Assembly (NCBI GenBank): GCA_948435975.1
Contig: CAOJHG010000024.1
Location: 1-11,454, forward strand
Source: an uncultured Oscillibacter sp.
GTDB lineage: Bacteria; Bacillota; Clostridia; Oscillospirales; Oscillospiraceae
DNA length: 11,454 nucleotides
Reading direction: 5' to 3'
The translations under genes were made by a program, and so were the position numbers. The notes beneath the pieces were generated by a model, which was not told where the DNA came from, made no database searches, and worked only from the letters and a program-made list of their open reading frames with translations. How positions within the stretch are numbered: position 1 is the first letter of the stretch; each line of letters begins with the position of its first letter. Positions 1 through 5,853 of the stretch are shown here, in pieces.

Positions 1-140
1 TGGGTCCCCGGAAAGGCGGGAAAGTAAATTGCTTCGCGGCCTACCCGGAACTGTGCCGAACGCTGGGCGGCGCGGTAGTCCTCCGCCGCGTTTTCCAAGA
101 CGCAGCTCTCTACATGAGATTTCAGCGGGATCAATGGCAT
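1..140 (-). CDS. Unrecognised protein, N-terminal 46 residues (runs off the left edge)
   Basis: An open frame runs leftward from the ATG at 140-138 to the window edge, giving 46 residues that begin MPLIPLKSHVESCVLEN. The start is supported by a near-perfect AGGAGGAAA ribosome site at 146-154 and by a promoter further upstream at 195-222. The visible part is soluble in character, with no signal peptide or membrane segment. It has an Ala/Glu/Arg-rich stretch and ends in an aromatic run (REAIYFPAFPGT). I do not recognise the family. It is divergent from serA and shares a 220-base control region with it. This is not the DUF1015 protein often found beside serA in Firmicutes, as far as the fragment shows. 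That it is a real gene is fairly sure; no function is offered. Confidence 0.75.
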   Translation of the reverse strand, partial: MPLIPLKSHVESCVLENAAEDYRAAQRSAQFRVGREAIYFPAFPGT

Positions 141-194
141 AGAGATTTCCTCCTGTCTGCAAGTCCGTCCCTTTCTCCACCAGGGCGGCGCTTC

Positions 195-222
195 TCTATA
201 TAAATTACCCGTTTCGGTGCAA
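195..222 (-). promoter_or_regulatory. Promoter of the left-edge gene
   Basis: Reading the minus strand, a TTGCAC -35 box (222-217) and a TATAGA -10 box (200-195) are separated by 16 bases, a sigma-A-like arrangement. The start site would fall near 188, leaving a leader of about 48 bases before the ATG at 140. It points away from the serA promoter, so the two do not overlap. Confidence 0.5.
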
Positions 223-271
223 AAAAGCAAGAGCGTGCCGTAAACTTCTTCAAACACCGGGAAAATGCCTA

Positions 272-300
272 TTGCCGCAAGCCGAAAAGTCGGCTATACT
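272..300 (+). promoter_or_regulatory. serA promoter
   Basis: A TTGCCG -35 box (272-277) and a TATACT -10 box (295-300) are separated by exactly 17 bases. Transcription should begin near 307, leaving a leader of about 54 bases. The in-frame ATG at 265 lies upstream of this promoter, which argues that serA starts at 361. Confidence 0.7.
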
Positions 301-348
301 AAGGACTTAGACTGCATTTCAACTTCCCGCGCTGAATCTCAACTTTCC

Positions 349-353
349 GGAGG
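349..353 (+). promoter_or_regulatory. Ribosome binding site that fixes the serA start
   Basis: GGAGG sits 7 bases before the ATG at 361. The upstream in-frame ATG at 265 has no comparable site and lies ahead of the promoter. Confidence 0.75.
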
Positions 354-360
354 CGTCATC

Positions 361-1527
361 ATGTATCATATCAAGACCTTTAATAAAATCTCCCCCGCCG
401 GCCTGGAGCGCTTTGACCCGGCGCTGTATTCTGTCGGCGATCAGGAGACCCAGGAAAACGGTATCCTGGTCCGTTCCGCCAGCCTGCTGGACTACGAATT
501 CCCTTCCAGCCTCCTGGCCATCGCCCGCGCCGGCGTAGGCGTGAACAACATCCCACTGGACCGCTGTTCCGATGCCGGCATCGCGGTCTTCTCCACCCCA
601 GGGGCCAACGCCAACGCTGTGAAAGAGCTGGTCCTCTGCGCCATGCTCATGGCCTCCCGGGACATCCCCGGCGGCATCCAGTGGGTGAAGAAGCAGGCAG
701 CCGGGGGCGTGGACGTCTCCACCGTGGTGGAGAAGGGAAAAGCCGCCTATGTGGGTCCTGAAATCTACCGCAAGACCCTGGGCGTCATCGGGCTGGGTGC
801 AATCGGCTCTCTGGTGTCCAACATCGCGCTCTCTATGGGCATGGACGTATACGGATACGACCCCTACCTGTCCGTAGACGCCGCCCTTCGTCTGGACCGT
901 CATGTTCATGTGGTCAAGGACATCAACGAGCTTTACCACAAGGCGGACTATATCACGCTTCACATCCATTTCACCGAGAAGACCCGCCACATGCTGAATG
1001 AAGCAGCCTTCGCCAATATGAAGCCCGGCGTCCGGATTATCAACCTGGCCCGTGGCGGTATCGTGGACGACGACACCATCATTGCCGCCCTGGACGCGGG
1101 ACAGGTCACGGCCTACGTCACTGATTTCCCTACAAACCAGTTGGTCAGCACCCCTCACGTCATTGCCATGCCCCACCTGGGCGGCTCCACACCGGAGAGC
1201 GAGCAGAACTGCGCCGTTATGGCCGCCGACGCTCTGCGGGACTACCTGGAAAACGGCAACATCCGCAACTCTGTCAACCTGCCTGATGTGTCCCTGGAGC
1301 GCAGCGGGGCCATGCGTCTGTGTATTCTCCACAAGAACATCCCTGCAATGCTGGCAAATATCACCACACTTCTCAGTCAGGACGGCGTAAATGTAGAGAA
1401 CCTCAGCAACAAATCCAAGGGCAATTACGCCTATACCCTGGTAGACCTGGGCGAGTGCATCGACGATTCCGTAATTGAGGACGTCCGTTCCCTGCCCAAT
1501 ATCATCCGCGTCCGGGCCATCCGCTGA
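361..1527 (+). CDS. serA: D-3-phosphoglycerate dehydrogenase with ACT domain
   Basis: This 388-residue cytoplasmic enzyme should oxidise 3-phosphoglycerate to 3-phosphohydroxypyruvate with NAD+, the first step of serine synthesis. The order is: N-terminal half of the substrate domain; Rossmann NAD domain with GLGAIG (144-149) and the acidic NAD-selecting Asp167; conserved Arg231 in RGGIVDD; catalytic-type His272 in PHLGGSTPESE; and a C-terminal ACT domain from about residue 319. The ACT domain fits serine or other amino-acid feedback. The length matches the short, single-ACT class rather than the ~530-residue form. The canonical active-site Glu (E269 in E. coli) aligns with Asn259 in DFPTNQ, which is unusual for classical PGDHs. 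No serC is adjacent; the gene appears monocistronic with its own promoter and terminator. The family is sure; related hydroxyacid dehydrogenases remain possible because of the Asn. Confidence 0.9.
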   Translation: MYHIKTFNKISPAGLERFDPALYSVGDQETQENGILVRSASLLDYEFPSSLLAIARAGVGVNNIPLDRCSDAGIAVFSTPGANANAVKELVLCAMLMASRDIPGGIQWVKKQAAGGVDVSTVVEKGKAAYVGPEIYRKTLGVIGLGAIGSLVSNIALSMGMDVYGYDPYLSVDAALRLDRHVHVVKDINELYHKADYITLHIHFTEKTRHMLNEAAFANMKPGVRIINLARGGIVDDDTIIAALDAGQVTAYVTDFPTNQLVSTPHVIAMPHLGGSTPESEQNCAVMAADALRDYLENGNIRNSVNLPDVSLERSGAMRLCILHKNIPAMLANITTLLSQDGVNVENLSNKSKGNYAYTLVDLGECIDDSVIEDVRSLPNIIRVRAIR

Positions 1528-1530
1528 GCC

Positions 1531-1563
1531 GGCCCCCGGAAACGCGTTATTTCCGGCCCTTTT
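1531..1563 (+). terminator. Terminator behind serA
   Basis: CCGGAAA (1536-1542) pairs with TTTCCGG (1550-1556) around a 7-base loop, four bases past the serA stop region. An alternative fold adds GGCC/GGCC with a three-C bulge. A short T run (1560-1563) follows. The T tract is brief, so strength is uncertain. Confidence 0.5.
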
Positions 1564-1618
1564 ACTTTCCGTGTTGATAAACGCTGCAAAATTTCCAAAT
1601 CGTCAAAATAACGGAACA

Positions 1619-1645
1619 GGCGGTAATCCGTCCCGAATCACCGCC
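1619..1645 (-). terminator. Possible terminator behind the DUF4177-like gene
   Basis: On the minus strand GGCGGTGAT (1645-1637) can pair with ATTACCGCC (1627-1619), nine pairs including one G-T, around a 9-base loop. It lies 15 bases past the stop of the small gene. Only a broken T-rich stretch follows, so this is tentative. Confidence 0.3.
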
Positions 1646-1659
1646 CGATAAGCTGGAAG

Positions 1660-1836
1660 TTATTTGAGTTCTCTTTTGAAAAAGAAGAAACCATCCATAC
1701 GTTGAACCAGTTCCCAGCCATCAGCACCGAACTCGTTCAACTGTATTTCAAATTCTTGCGCAATCTTTTCATATTGCTTTGTGCTCACAGCTAAAGATGT
1801 TGCAATTGCTACAACTTTATATTCATATTTTTTCAT
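1660..1836 (-). CDS. DUF4177-like small protein (58 residues)
   Basis: This 58-residue frame starts MKKYEYKVVAIATS, continues with LNEFGADGWELVQRMDG and ends FFFFKRELK. The pattern YEYKVV ... LNxxGxxGWELV ... FFKR is that of the DUF4177 family, short proteins of unknown function. It has a GGAG ribosome site 6 bases upstream of the ATG and a good promoter (1876-1904). No signal peptide or membrane helix is seen. By hand count 62 of 177 bases are G or C (about 35%), far below the neighbouring genes, and A/T-ending codons dominate. This suggests recent acquisition or a constraint different from its neighbours. It is monocistronic, convergent with serA and co-directional with the hydrolase gene upstream. 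The family call is fairly confident; its function is unknown. Confidence 0.8.
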   Translation of the reverse strand: MKKYEYKVVAIATSLAVSTKQYEKIAQEFEIQLNEFGADGWELVQRMDGFFFFKRELK

Positions 1837-1875
1837 TTATAGCTCCACCCCTTTAACTTCCAATATATTAGTTTG

Positions 1876-1904
1876 ATTTTATCATATTTGCCGGTTTAAC
1901 TCAA
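1876..1904 (-). promoter_or_regulatory. Promoter of the DUF4177-like gene
   Basis: On the minus strand, TTGAGT (1904-1899) and TAAAAT (1881-1876) are separated by 17 bases. The start site would be near 1869, giving a leader of about 33 bases. The surrounding sequence is A+T-rich. Confidence 0.65.
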
Positions 1905-1961
1905 GCTCAAATTGTGAAATTGCAGAAAGCGTAATCCATCAACACAACAGGCAAAAGGGAC

Positions 1962-2612
1962 CTATCTCCAGACCCGGTTCTTCGCTGGTCTTCCATGTCC
2001 AAACCAAATGGTCCGGTCTCCCAGGGCTGTGAGCTTCTTCCCGCTCTCCAGCAGCGCGGCCCGGTCCTCATACAGCAGAGAAAGTCCTGGAGCCGCCATG
2101 TTCATCAGCGCGTCTCCCACCAGCGTATGGCCTCCCGGCAGGTCCAGGCCGGCGGACCCCCGCGTATGCCCTGGAAGCGCCAGCACCCGAGCGGGCACAC
2201 CGTAACCGTCCAGCCGGTCCCCCTCCTCCAGCCAAACTGACGGCGTGAATTCAGGAATGCTGTCCTTCCGGAAGCTCCTGACAGAAGCCGCCAGCACGCC
2301 CCGGCCCAGAATCCCCCGCGCCTCCAGGGTCCGGGAGAGGTTGTCCTCCGCAAGAGAGGCATCCGCCCGGCTCATGGCAATCGGGACCCCCAGAGCCTCC
2401 GCCAGAAACGCCGCGTTCTGCACATGGTCCACATGCCCATGGGTCAGCACCAGCAGCGTCACCCTTTTTCCCGCGCACCGGCAAATATCCAAAACCTGCT
2501 GCCGTTGACCCATCCGGCCCGTGTCCACCAGCAGCGCCCCATCCGGTCCCTCTACCAGATAGCAGTTGACATTCCCGCAGCGAATCCGCCGCACCTGGCA
2601 AATATCCCTCAT
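1962..2612 (-). CDS. MBL-fold metallo-hydrolase
   Basis: This 216-residue cytoplasmic protein has the metallo-beta-lactamase fold. The metal-binding signature HGHVDH is at residues 58-63 (His58, His60, Asp62, His63), followed by His149 in PGHTRGS, Asp167 in VGDALM and His206 in FGHGRPA. These are all the ligands expected of a two-metal glyoxalase II-like hydrolase. The N-terminal strands (VNCYLVEGPDGALLVDTG) are also typical. The substrate cannot be told from sequence; thioester or lactone hydrolysis is common in this superfamily. The start ATG at 2612 has only a modest AAAGGCGG site about 9 bases upstream, and another ATG at 2620 is out of frame. It lies 25 bases behind the GNAT gene on the same strand, so the two are probably co-transcribed. 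No convincing terminator hairpin was seen after its stop. Confidence 0.88.
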   Translation of the reverse strand: MRDICQVRRIRCGNVNCYLVEGPDGALLVDTGRMGQRQQVLDICRCAGKRVTLLVLTHGHVDHVQNAAFLAEALGVPIAMSRADASLAEDNLSRTLEARGILGRGVLAASVRSFRKDSIPEFTPSVWLEEGDRLDGYGVPARVLALPGHTRGSAGLDLPGGHTLVGDALMNMAAPGLSLLYEDRAALLESGKKLTALGDRTIWFGHGRPAKNRVWR

Positions 2613-2637
2613 CTGCGCATACCGCCTTTCCCGTCTC

Positions 2638-3090
2638 TTATGTCAAATCCATTTCCAAATATACCATATCCTGAAGCTGCCTTCCGCCCTCAAAAATAGG
2701 ATGGTCGTAATTTGCGGTAAAGAAGCCTGGAACGCGAAAGCTCTCCTGAAACCCGCAGGCATGGTAAAAGGGAAGCGTCAGCGGGCTGTCCCCAGTGCCC
2801 ACCAGCAGCCGCTTTCCCCCCTGTCCCCGGCAAAACCGGATGACGAAATCCAGCATCGCCTGTCCATAGCCCTGCCTTTGGCTCTCCGGCGCGGTTGCCA
2901 GGTTCTTGACCTCGTAAACGCCCCCGCCTTCCGCCGTCACCACGCATACGGTCCGCAGGGTCCCGCCGTCGTACAGGGCAAACAGCGTTCCCCGGTCCAG
3001 GTAGCGGTCGATCATATCCTCCTGTTCATCCCCCAACAGCAGCAGCGGAAGGAATTCCCGCTTATTCTCCAAGATTCTGCGAATTTTCAC
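2638..3090 (-). CDS. GNAT-family N-acetyltransferase
   Basis: This 150-residue protein should transfer an acetyl group from acetyl-CoA to an amine; the acceptor is unknown. Motif A with the acetyl-CoA loop QRQGYG is at residues 71-76, preceded by the beta-strand VYEVKNLATAP. The C-terminal motif FYHACGF (108-114) is typical of the fold. The end (FFTANYDHPIFEGG) resembles a subgroup common in gut Clostridia, from memory. I chose the GTG at 3090, which has a G-rich GGGGG site 7 bases upstream and starts at the expected first strand (KIRRI). In-frame ATGs at 3135 and 3114 would add 15 or 8 residues of Gly-rich sequence with weaker sites. It leads a two-gene unit with the MBL hydrolase. No clear promoter was found in the 68-base gap to the divergent small gene. 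Confidence 0.87.
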   Translation of the reverse strand: MKIRRILENKREFLPLLLLGDEQEDMIDRYLDRGTLFALYDGGTLRTVCVVTAEGGGVYEVKNLATAPESQRQGYGQAMLDFVIRFCRGQGGKRLLVGTGDSPLTLPFYHACGFQESFRVPGFFTANYDHPIFEGGRQLQDMVYLEMDLT

Positions 3091-3144
3091 AAAAGCACCC
3101 CCGATTCTCCACATGAACCCACCGCCGCCGGGCACACTAAAGGC

Positions 3145-3152
3145 GGAGGTGA
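3145..3152 (+). promoter_or_regulatory. Consensus ribosome binding site of the 60-residue gene
   Basis: GGAGGTGA is a full match to the anti-Shine-Dalgarno complement, placed 6 bases before the ATG at 3159. It is the main evidence that the small frame is translated. Confidence 0.75.
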
Positions 3153-3158
3153 ACTTCT

Positions 3159-3341
3159 ATGGACGAACTATATCTTTGCCTGTCGGATATGCTGGACCAG
3201 AATCCGTCGGCCTACGAGTTTTTTTACAGCCTGTCCCCCGCTATACAGGACGCACTGTGGAAAAAGGATGACGGCATCATATCCTTCCACGGGCTTCAAA
3301 ACCAGACCGCCCATCTGCGGGAGTCTGGACTGGCAAAGTAG
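3159..3341 (+). CDS. Unrecognised 60-residue protein
   Basis: The frame encodes 60 residues starting MDELYLCLSDMLDQNPSAYE. It is preceded by a consensus GGAGGTGA site at ideal spacing and followed within 15 bases by a strong hairpin terminator, so it looks like a complete small transcription unit. The protein is acidic at the N terminus, probably helical (LSDMLDQNP, LSPAIQDALWKK) and soluble, without signal peptide or membrane segment. It ends in a looser polar tail. I do not recognise a family and offer no function. It is divergent from the GNAT gene; the 68-base gap shows no clear promoter, which is the main weakness of the call. Confidence 0.65.
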   Translation: MDELYLCLSDMLDQNPSAYEFFYSLSPAIQDALWKKDDGIISFHGLQNQTAHLRESGLAK

Positions 3342-3353
3342 GCGTTCCCCTTT

Positions 3354-3405
3354 TCCGGCGCGGAGGCATTCCGGTCCCGCGCCGGACTTCCATTTCCTAT
3401 TTTAC
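3354..3405 (+). terminator. Strong hairpin terminator behind the 60-residue gene
   Basis: TCCGGCGCGG (3354-3363) pairs perfectly with CCGCGCCGGA (3377-3386), ten base pairs around a 13-base loop. A pyrimidine-rich, T-containing tail follows (3387-3403). The hairpin is strong; the tail is interrupted by C residues, so termination efficiency is uncertain. Confidence 0.6.
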
Positions 3406-3453
3406 CCCAACCCCTTCCAAAAATCCACTGCATCTTCCATACTTCGTGCGGCC

Positions 3454-3482
3454 TTGTTTTCTGCGGCCCCGCGTGGTAGAAT
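3454..3482 (+). promoter_or_regulatory. Promoter of the kinase-methyltransferase unit
   Basis: TTGTTT (3454-3459) and TAGAAT (3477-3482) are separated by 17 bases. Transcription should begin near 3489, about 27 bases before the kinase ATG. The preceding hairpin (3354-3386) insulates it from the small gene. Confidence 0.65.
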
Positions 3483-3515
3483 AAGCCATCAATAGAAGCG
3501 GGAGTGTGACCCGTC

Positions 3516-4010
3516 ATGAAAAAACTATACCTGATCGGCGGCACAATGGGCATCGGAAAAACCGCCGTATGCCAGCGGCTGAAGTACGTGCTGCCAAACA
3601 CGGTCTTCCTGGACGGCGACTGGTGCTGGGACGCAAACCCATTTCAGGTGACGGAAGAGACCAAACATATGGTTCTGGACAACATCTGCCACCTGCTGAA
3701 CAATTTCATTCACTGTTCCGCCTATGACACCATCCTGTTTTGCTGGGTCATGCACCAGCAGAGTATCCTTGACGCCATCCTGGAAAAGCTGGATGCCGCC
3801 AACTGCACTGTTACCTGTATCTCTCTGACGGCAGACGAGAAAAGCCTGAAAAGCCGTCTCGCCCTGGACATCGAAAGCAGCATCCGCACGCCTGACACCA
3901 TGGAGGAAAGCGTTTCCCGCCTGCCGCTGTATCAGGCGCTGAGCACCATCAAAATCGACACCTCCGGCAAATCCATCGCTGAGATCTGCGACGAAATCAT
4001 ACATCAATAA
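3516..4010 (+). CDS. P-loop nucleotide kinase-like ATPase
   Basis: This 164-residue cytoplasmic protein begins MKKLYLIGGTMGIGKTAVCQ, where GTMGIGKT (9-16) is a Walker A P-loop with Lys15 and Thr16 binding ATP phosphates. An acidic FLDGDWCWD segment (31-39) sits where small-molecule kinases place the substrate- and Mg-binding aspartates. The segment KSLKSRLALDIESSIRTPD (109-127) resembles the lid region of such kinases. Length and layout fit the single-domain P-loop kinases (shikimate-, gluconate- or chloramphenicol-kinase-like). It is usually annotated only as AAA-family ATPase, and the substrate is unknown. The start has a GGGAG site about 11 bases upstream, rather far. The gene ends 35 bases before the RNA methyltransferase with no terminator between, so co-transcription is likely. 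Confidence 0.82.
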   Translation: MKKLYLIGGTMGIGKTAVCQRLKYVLPNTVFLDGDWCWDANPFQVTEETKHMVLDNICHLLNNFIHCSAYDTILFCWVMHQQSILDAILEKLDAANCTVTCISLTADEKSLKSRLALDIESSIRTPDTMEESVSRLPLYQALSTIKIDTSGKSIAEICDEIIHQ

Positions 4011-4030
4011 AACCGGATATTCTTACAAAT

Positions 4031-4038
4031 GAGGAGGT
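4031..4038 (+). promoter_or_regulatory. Ribosome binding site that fixes the methyltransferase start
   Basis: GAGGAGGT lies 7 bases before the ATG at 4046. A GTG three codons earlier (4037) overlaps this site itself and cannot be the start. Confidence 0.8.
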
Positions 4039-4045
4039 GCGCTCC

Positions 4046-5179
4046 ATGACATTCACCGTCCCCTGCCTGCTGGGCCTGGAAAGCCTGGTGGCCAATGAGC
4101 TGCGGCGTTTGGGCCAGCCGGACGTCCGTGCGGAAAACGGCCGGGTCCACTGCGGCGGAACGCTGGCCGACATTCCTCGCCTGAACATCAATCTGCGCTG
4201 TGGAGCCCGGGTTCTGATGGAACTGGGTTCCTTCCCCGCCCCAGACTTCGAGTCTCTGTTTCAAGGCGTGCTGGCCCTGCCCTGGGAGGACTATATCCCC
4301 AAAGACGGCGAGTTCCCCGTGAAGGGCTACTCTCTGAATTCCGCCCTGCATTCTGTTCCCGCCTGTCAATCTATCGTCAAAAAGGCAGCGGCAAAGCACC
4401 TGGGGCGGGTCTACGGCTGCGAGACCCTTCCGGAAAGCGGCTTTCGCTATCAGATTCAGTTTGCTATTGTGAAGGACATGGCATTCCTCTATTTGGATAC
4501 CTCCGGCGACGGCCTCTACAAGCGGGGCTACCGGGCGCAGAACATGGGCGCTCCCCTGCGGGAAACCCTGGCGGCGGCCCTGGTGCTCCTCTCACGCTAC
4601 CGGGGAAAGGACCCTTTCCGAGACCCCTTCTGCGGTTCCGGCACCATCCCCATTGAAGCGGCTTTGATTGCCAAGAACCGCGCCCCTGGTCTGGACCGCC
4701 GCTTTGCCGCCCAGCGCTGGAAGAGCATCCCTGGCAAGCTCTGGATGGACGCCGCCGACGAGGCCCAGGACAAGGAGTTCCACGGCAGTTATGACATCTG
4801 GGGCGGCGACATCGACCCCGCGGCGGTAGAGCTGGCGCGGCACAATGCGGAGCTGGCGGGCGTGTCGGACTGCGTCCGCTTCCAGGCGGCCGACGCCGGG
4901 AAGTTCCAATGGGGGAACAGTCCTTACGGCCAGCTTGTGACAAATCCCCCTTACGGCGAACGCCTTCTGGAGAAGAAGGAGGCGGAGGCGCTCTACCGGT
5001 CCTTCGGCGCGGCGCTCCAGGGCCTGCCGCCGAAATGGAAAATGGTGATCCTAAGCTCTCACACAGAGTTCGAACGCTGCTTCGGCCGTCCAGCGGACAA
5101 GAAACGGAAGCTCTACAATGGGATGCTCAAGTGCGACGCTTTCTTTTATGGGCCGCAGCTATTTCAAAAAGATTCCTGA
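4046..5179 (+). CDS. THUMP-domain class I SAM-dependent RNA methyltransferase (RlmL/YpsC-like)
   Basis: This 377-residue cytoplasmic enzyme probably methylates a guanine N2 in 23S rRNA or a tRNA. It resembles the YpsC / RlmL N-terminal module family. The N-terminal ~150 residues form a ferredoxin-like plus THUMP RNA-binding region (FTVPCLLGLESLVANELRRL at the start). The SAM site DPFCGSGTIPIEAALIA begins at Asp193. A second acidic SAM contact is in GGDIDPAAVELARHN. The catalytic motif IV NPPYGERL begins at Asn300 and is the N-P-P-Y type used for exocyclic amino groups. The C-terminal LYNGMLKCDAFFY segment is typical. Length is normal for the family and no RlmK fusion is present. It follows the P-loop kinase by 35 bases. 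The exact nucleotide modified cannot be read from the sequence. Confidence 0.9.
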   Translation: MTFTVPCLLGLESLVANELRRLGQPDVRAENGRVHCGGTLADIPRLNINLRCGARVLMELGSFPAPDFESLFQGVLALPWEDYIPKDGEFPVKGYSLNSALHSVPACQSIVKKAAAKHLGRVYGCETLPESGFRYQIQFAIVKDMAFLYLDTSGDGLYKRGYRAQNMGAPLRETLAAALVLLSRYRGKDPFRDPFCGSGTIPIEAALIAKNRAPGLDRRFAAQRWKSIPGKLWMDAADEAQDKEFHGSYDIWGGDIDPAAVELARHNAELAGVSDCVRFQAADAGKFQWGNSPYGQLVTNPPYGERLLEKKEAEALYRSFGAALQGLPPKWKMVILSSHTEFERCFGRPADKKRKLYNGMLKCDAFFYGPQLFQKDS

Positions 5180-5364
5180 TTTCCCGGTTTTCAAGCGAAA
5201 AACCCGAAAAATCCGCCGCAAGAAATCCCCGCAAATTGCGGCAATCTGTTCTCTGTATAATCCTGGAAGGTCCAGCCCGGTTCTTCTCCTTCCAGCGGCA
5301 GAGAAAAAGCTCCAAACTTCCACGCTCACTTTTTTAATAAATAAGGAAATCTTCGGTCCATTTA
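5180..5364. other. Intergenic stretch with an orphan -10 box and an 8-bp hairpin
   Basis: This A+T-richer gap separates the methyltransferase from the HPr-like gene. A perfect TATAAT is at 5256-5261, but its only good -35 (TTGCGG) is 14 bases away, too close. Just downstream CTGGAAGG (5263-5270) pairs with CCTTCCAG (5288-5295) around a 17-base loop. No T run follows on either strand, so it is not an ordinary terminator. No open frame is supported here. A clear terminator for the methyltransferase was not found. Confidence 0.35.
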
Positions 5365-5373
5365 TGCTATACT
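5365..5373 (+). promoter_or_regulatory. Extended -10 promoter of the HPr-like gene
   Basis: TG (5365-5366), one base, then TATACT (5368-5373) form an extended -10 element. No good -35 box exists 16-18 bases upstream, which extended -10 promoters tolerate. The start site would be near 5380, leaving a leader of about 28 bases. Confidence 0.55.
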
Positions 5374-5407
5374 CATCCTTAACAATTTGATAGAACGGAG
5401 TGGGAAC

Positions 5408-5662
5408 ATGAAACGAATTGTTGAAGTACAGATCTCAGAAGACCAAGTAAACCCCATTGCAGCGACATTTATCAAGACAGCCAACATGTTTTCCAGTTAT
5501 ATTCAGATCGCCCAGGAGGGCAACCGCGTTAATGCCAAGAGCCTGCTGGGCTTCATCTCTCTGGGTCTCCGGCAGGGCGTCCACGTGGAGCTGAACGCGG
5601 AAGGCGCCGACGCGGAAGCGTGCCTGGAAGCCCTGTCCGCCATCCTTGAGCAGCGCGCCTGA
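5408..5662 (+). CDS. HPr-family protein lacking the phosphorylatable histidine
   Basis: This 84-residue protein aligns end to end, without gaps, with HPr of the phosphotransferase system. It keeps the fold core (FIKTANMF, 21-28) and the regulatory region NAKSLLGFISLG (42-53), in which Ser45 corresponds to Ser46 of Bacillus HPr, the target of HPr kinase. The active-site loop is changed: residues 14-19 read VNPIAA where HPr has HARPAA/T, so His15 is Val14 and Arg17 is Pro16. It therefore cannot carry the PEP-derived phosphate. Crh of Bacillus (Gln at that position) is the precedent for a purely regulatory HPr. No other PTS gene is adjacent. The ATG at 5408 has an ACGGAG site 7 bases upstream; an in-frame ATG at 5387 lacks one. 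HPr homology is strong; role in carbon control is inference. Confidence 0.87.
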   Translation: MKRIVEVQISEDQVNPIAATFIKTANMFSSYIQIAQEGNRVNAKSLLGFISLGLRQGVHVELNAEGADAEACLEALSAILEQRA

Positions 5663-5754
5663 CCTCCTGCTTTTCCGGGAAGCAAGCACAGCCATCCAGT
5701 CAGCCCGCGCATCTTAACGCCAGCCTGCCGCCTGGTAACGATACATGACTTCAA

Positions 5755-5792
5755 TGTGGACTCTGCCCAGGCGTCGGGGTCCACAGTTTTTT
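5755..5792 (+). terminator. Terminator of the HPr-like gene
   Basis: TGTGGAC (5755-5761) pairs with GTCCACA (5779-5785), seven pairs around a 17-base loop, followed by a run of six T (5787-5792). It sits about 90 bases past the HPr-like stop. Nothing else is recognised in 5663-5754. Confidence 0.65.
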
Positions 5793-5800
5793 CCTTTTAT

Positions 5801-5847
5801 AAAAATCTCGCGGGACCTATCCGTTTTGGACAGGTCCCGCGATTTTT
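5801..5847. terminator. Bidirectional terminator between convergent genes
   Basis: TCGCGGGACCT (5808-5818) pairs perfectly with AGGTCCCGCGA (5832-5842), eleven base pairs, and TCC/GGA can extend it inside. Five T follow on the plus strand (5843-5847) and five on the minus strand (5805-5801). It lies 7 bases past the stop of the YcdB-SLH gene and backs up the HPr terminator. Confidence 0.85.
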
Positions 5848-5853
5848 ACAGCG

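Noticed and set aside
265..360. N-terminal extension of SerA from the ATG at 265
   Set aside because: It lies upstream of and across the serA promoter, has no ribosome site and adds no family-like sequence; the ATG at 361 has GGAGG.
319..1332. 337-codon minus-strand open frame
   Set aside because: Antisense to serA, whose motifs are unambiguous.
2566..3495. 309-codon plus-strand open frame
   Set aside because: Antisense to the GNAT gene and out of frame with the small 3159-3341 gene and the terminator after it; composition is Pro/Arg/His-rich.
3525..4007. 160-codon minus-strand open frame opposite the P-loop kinase
   Set aside because: The plus strand encodes a clear Walker A protein with promoter and ribosome site.
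5180..5215. Hairpin-like sequence just past the methyltransferase stop
   Set aside because: The stem needs a bulge and is followed by A residues, not T, on the coding strand; not a credible terminator.
5118..5390. Open frames crossing the methyltransferase end and the gap before the HPr-like gene
   Set aside because: They start inside the methyltransferase in another frame, lack ribosome sites and give Arg/Lys/Ser-rich products without family features.
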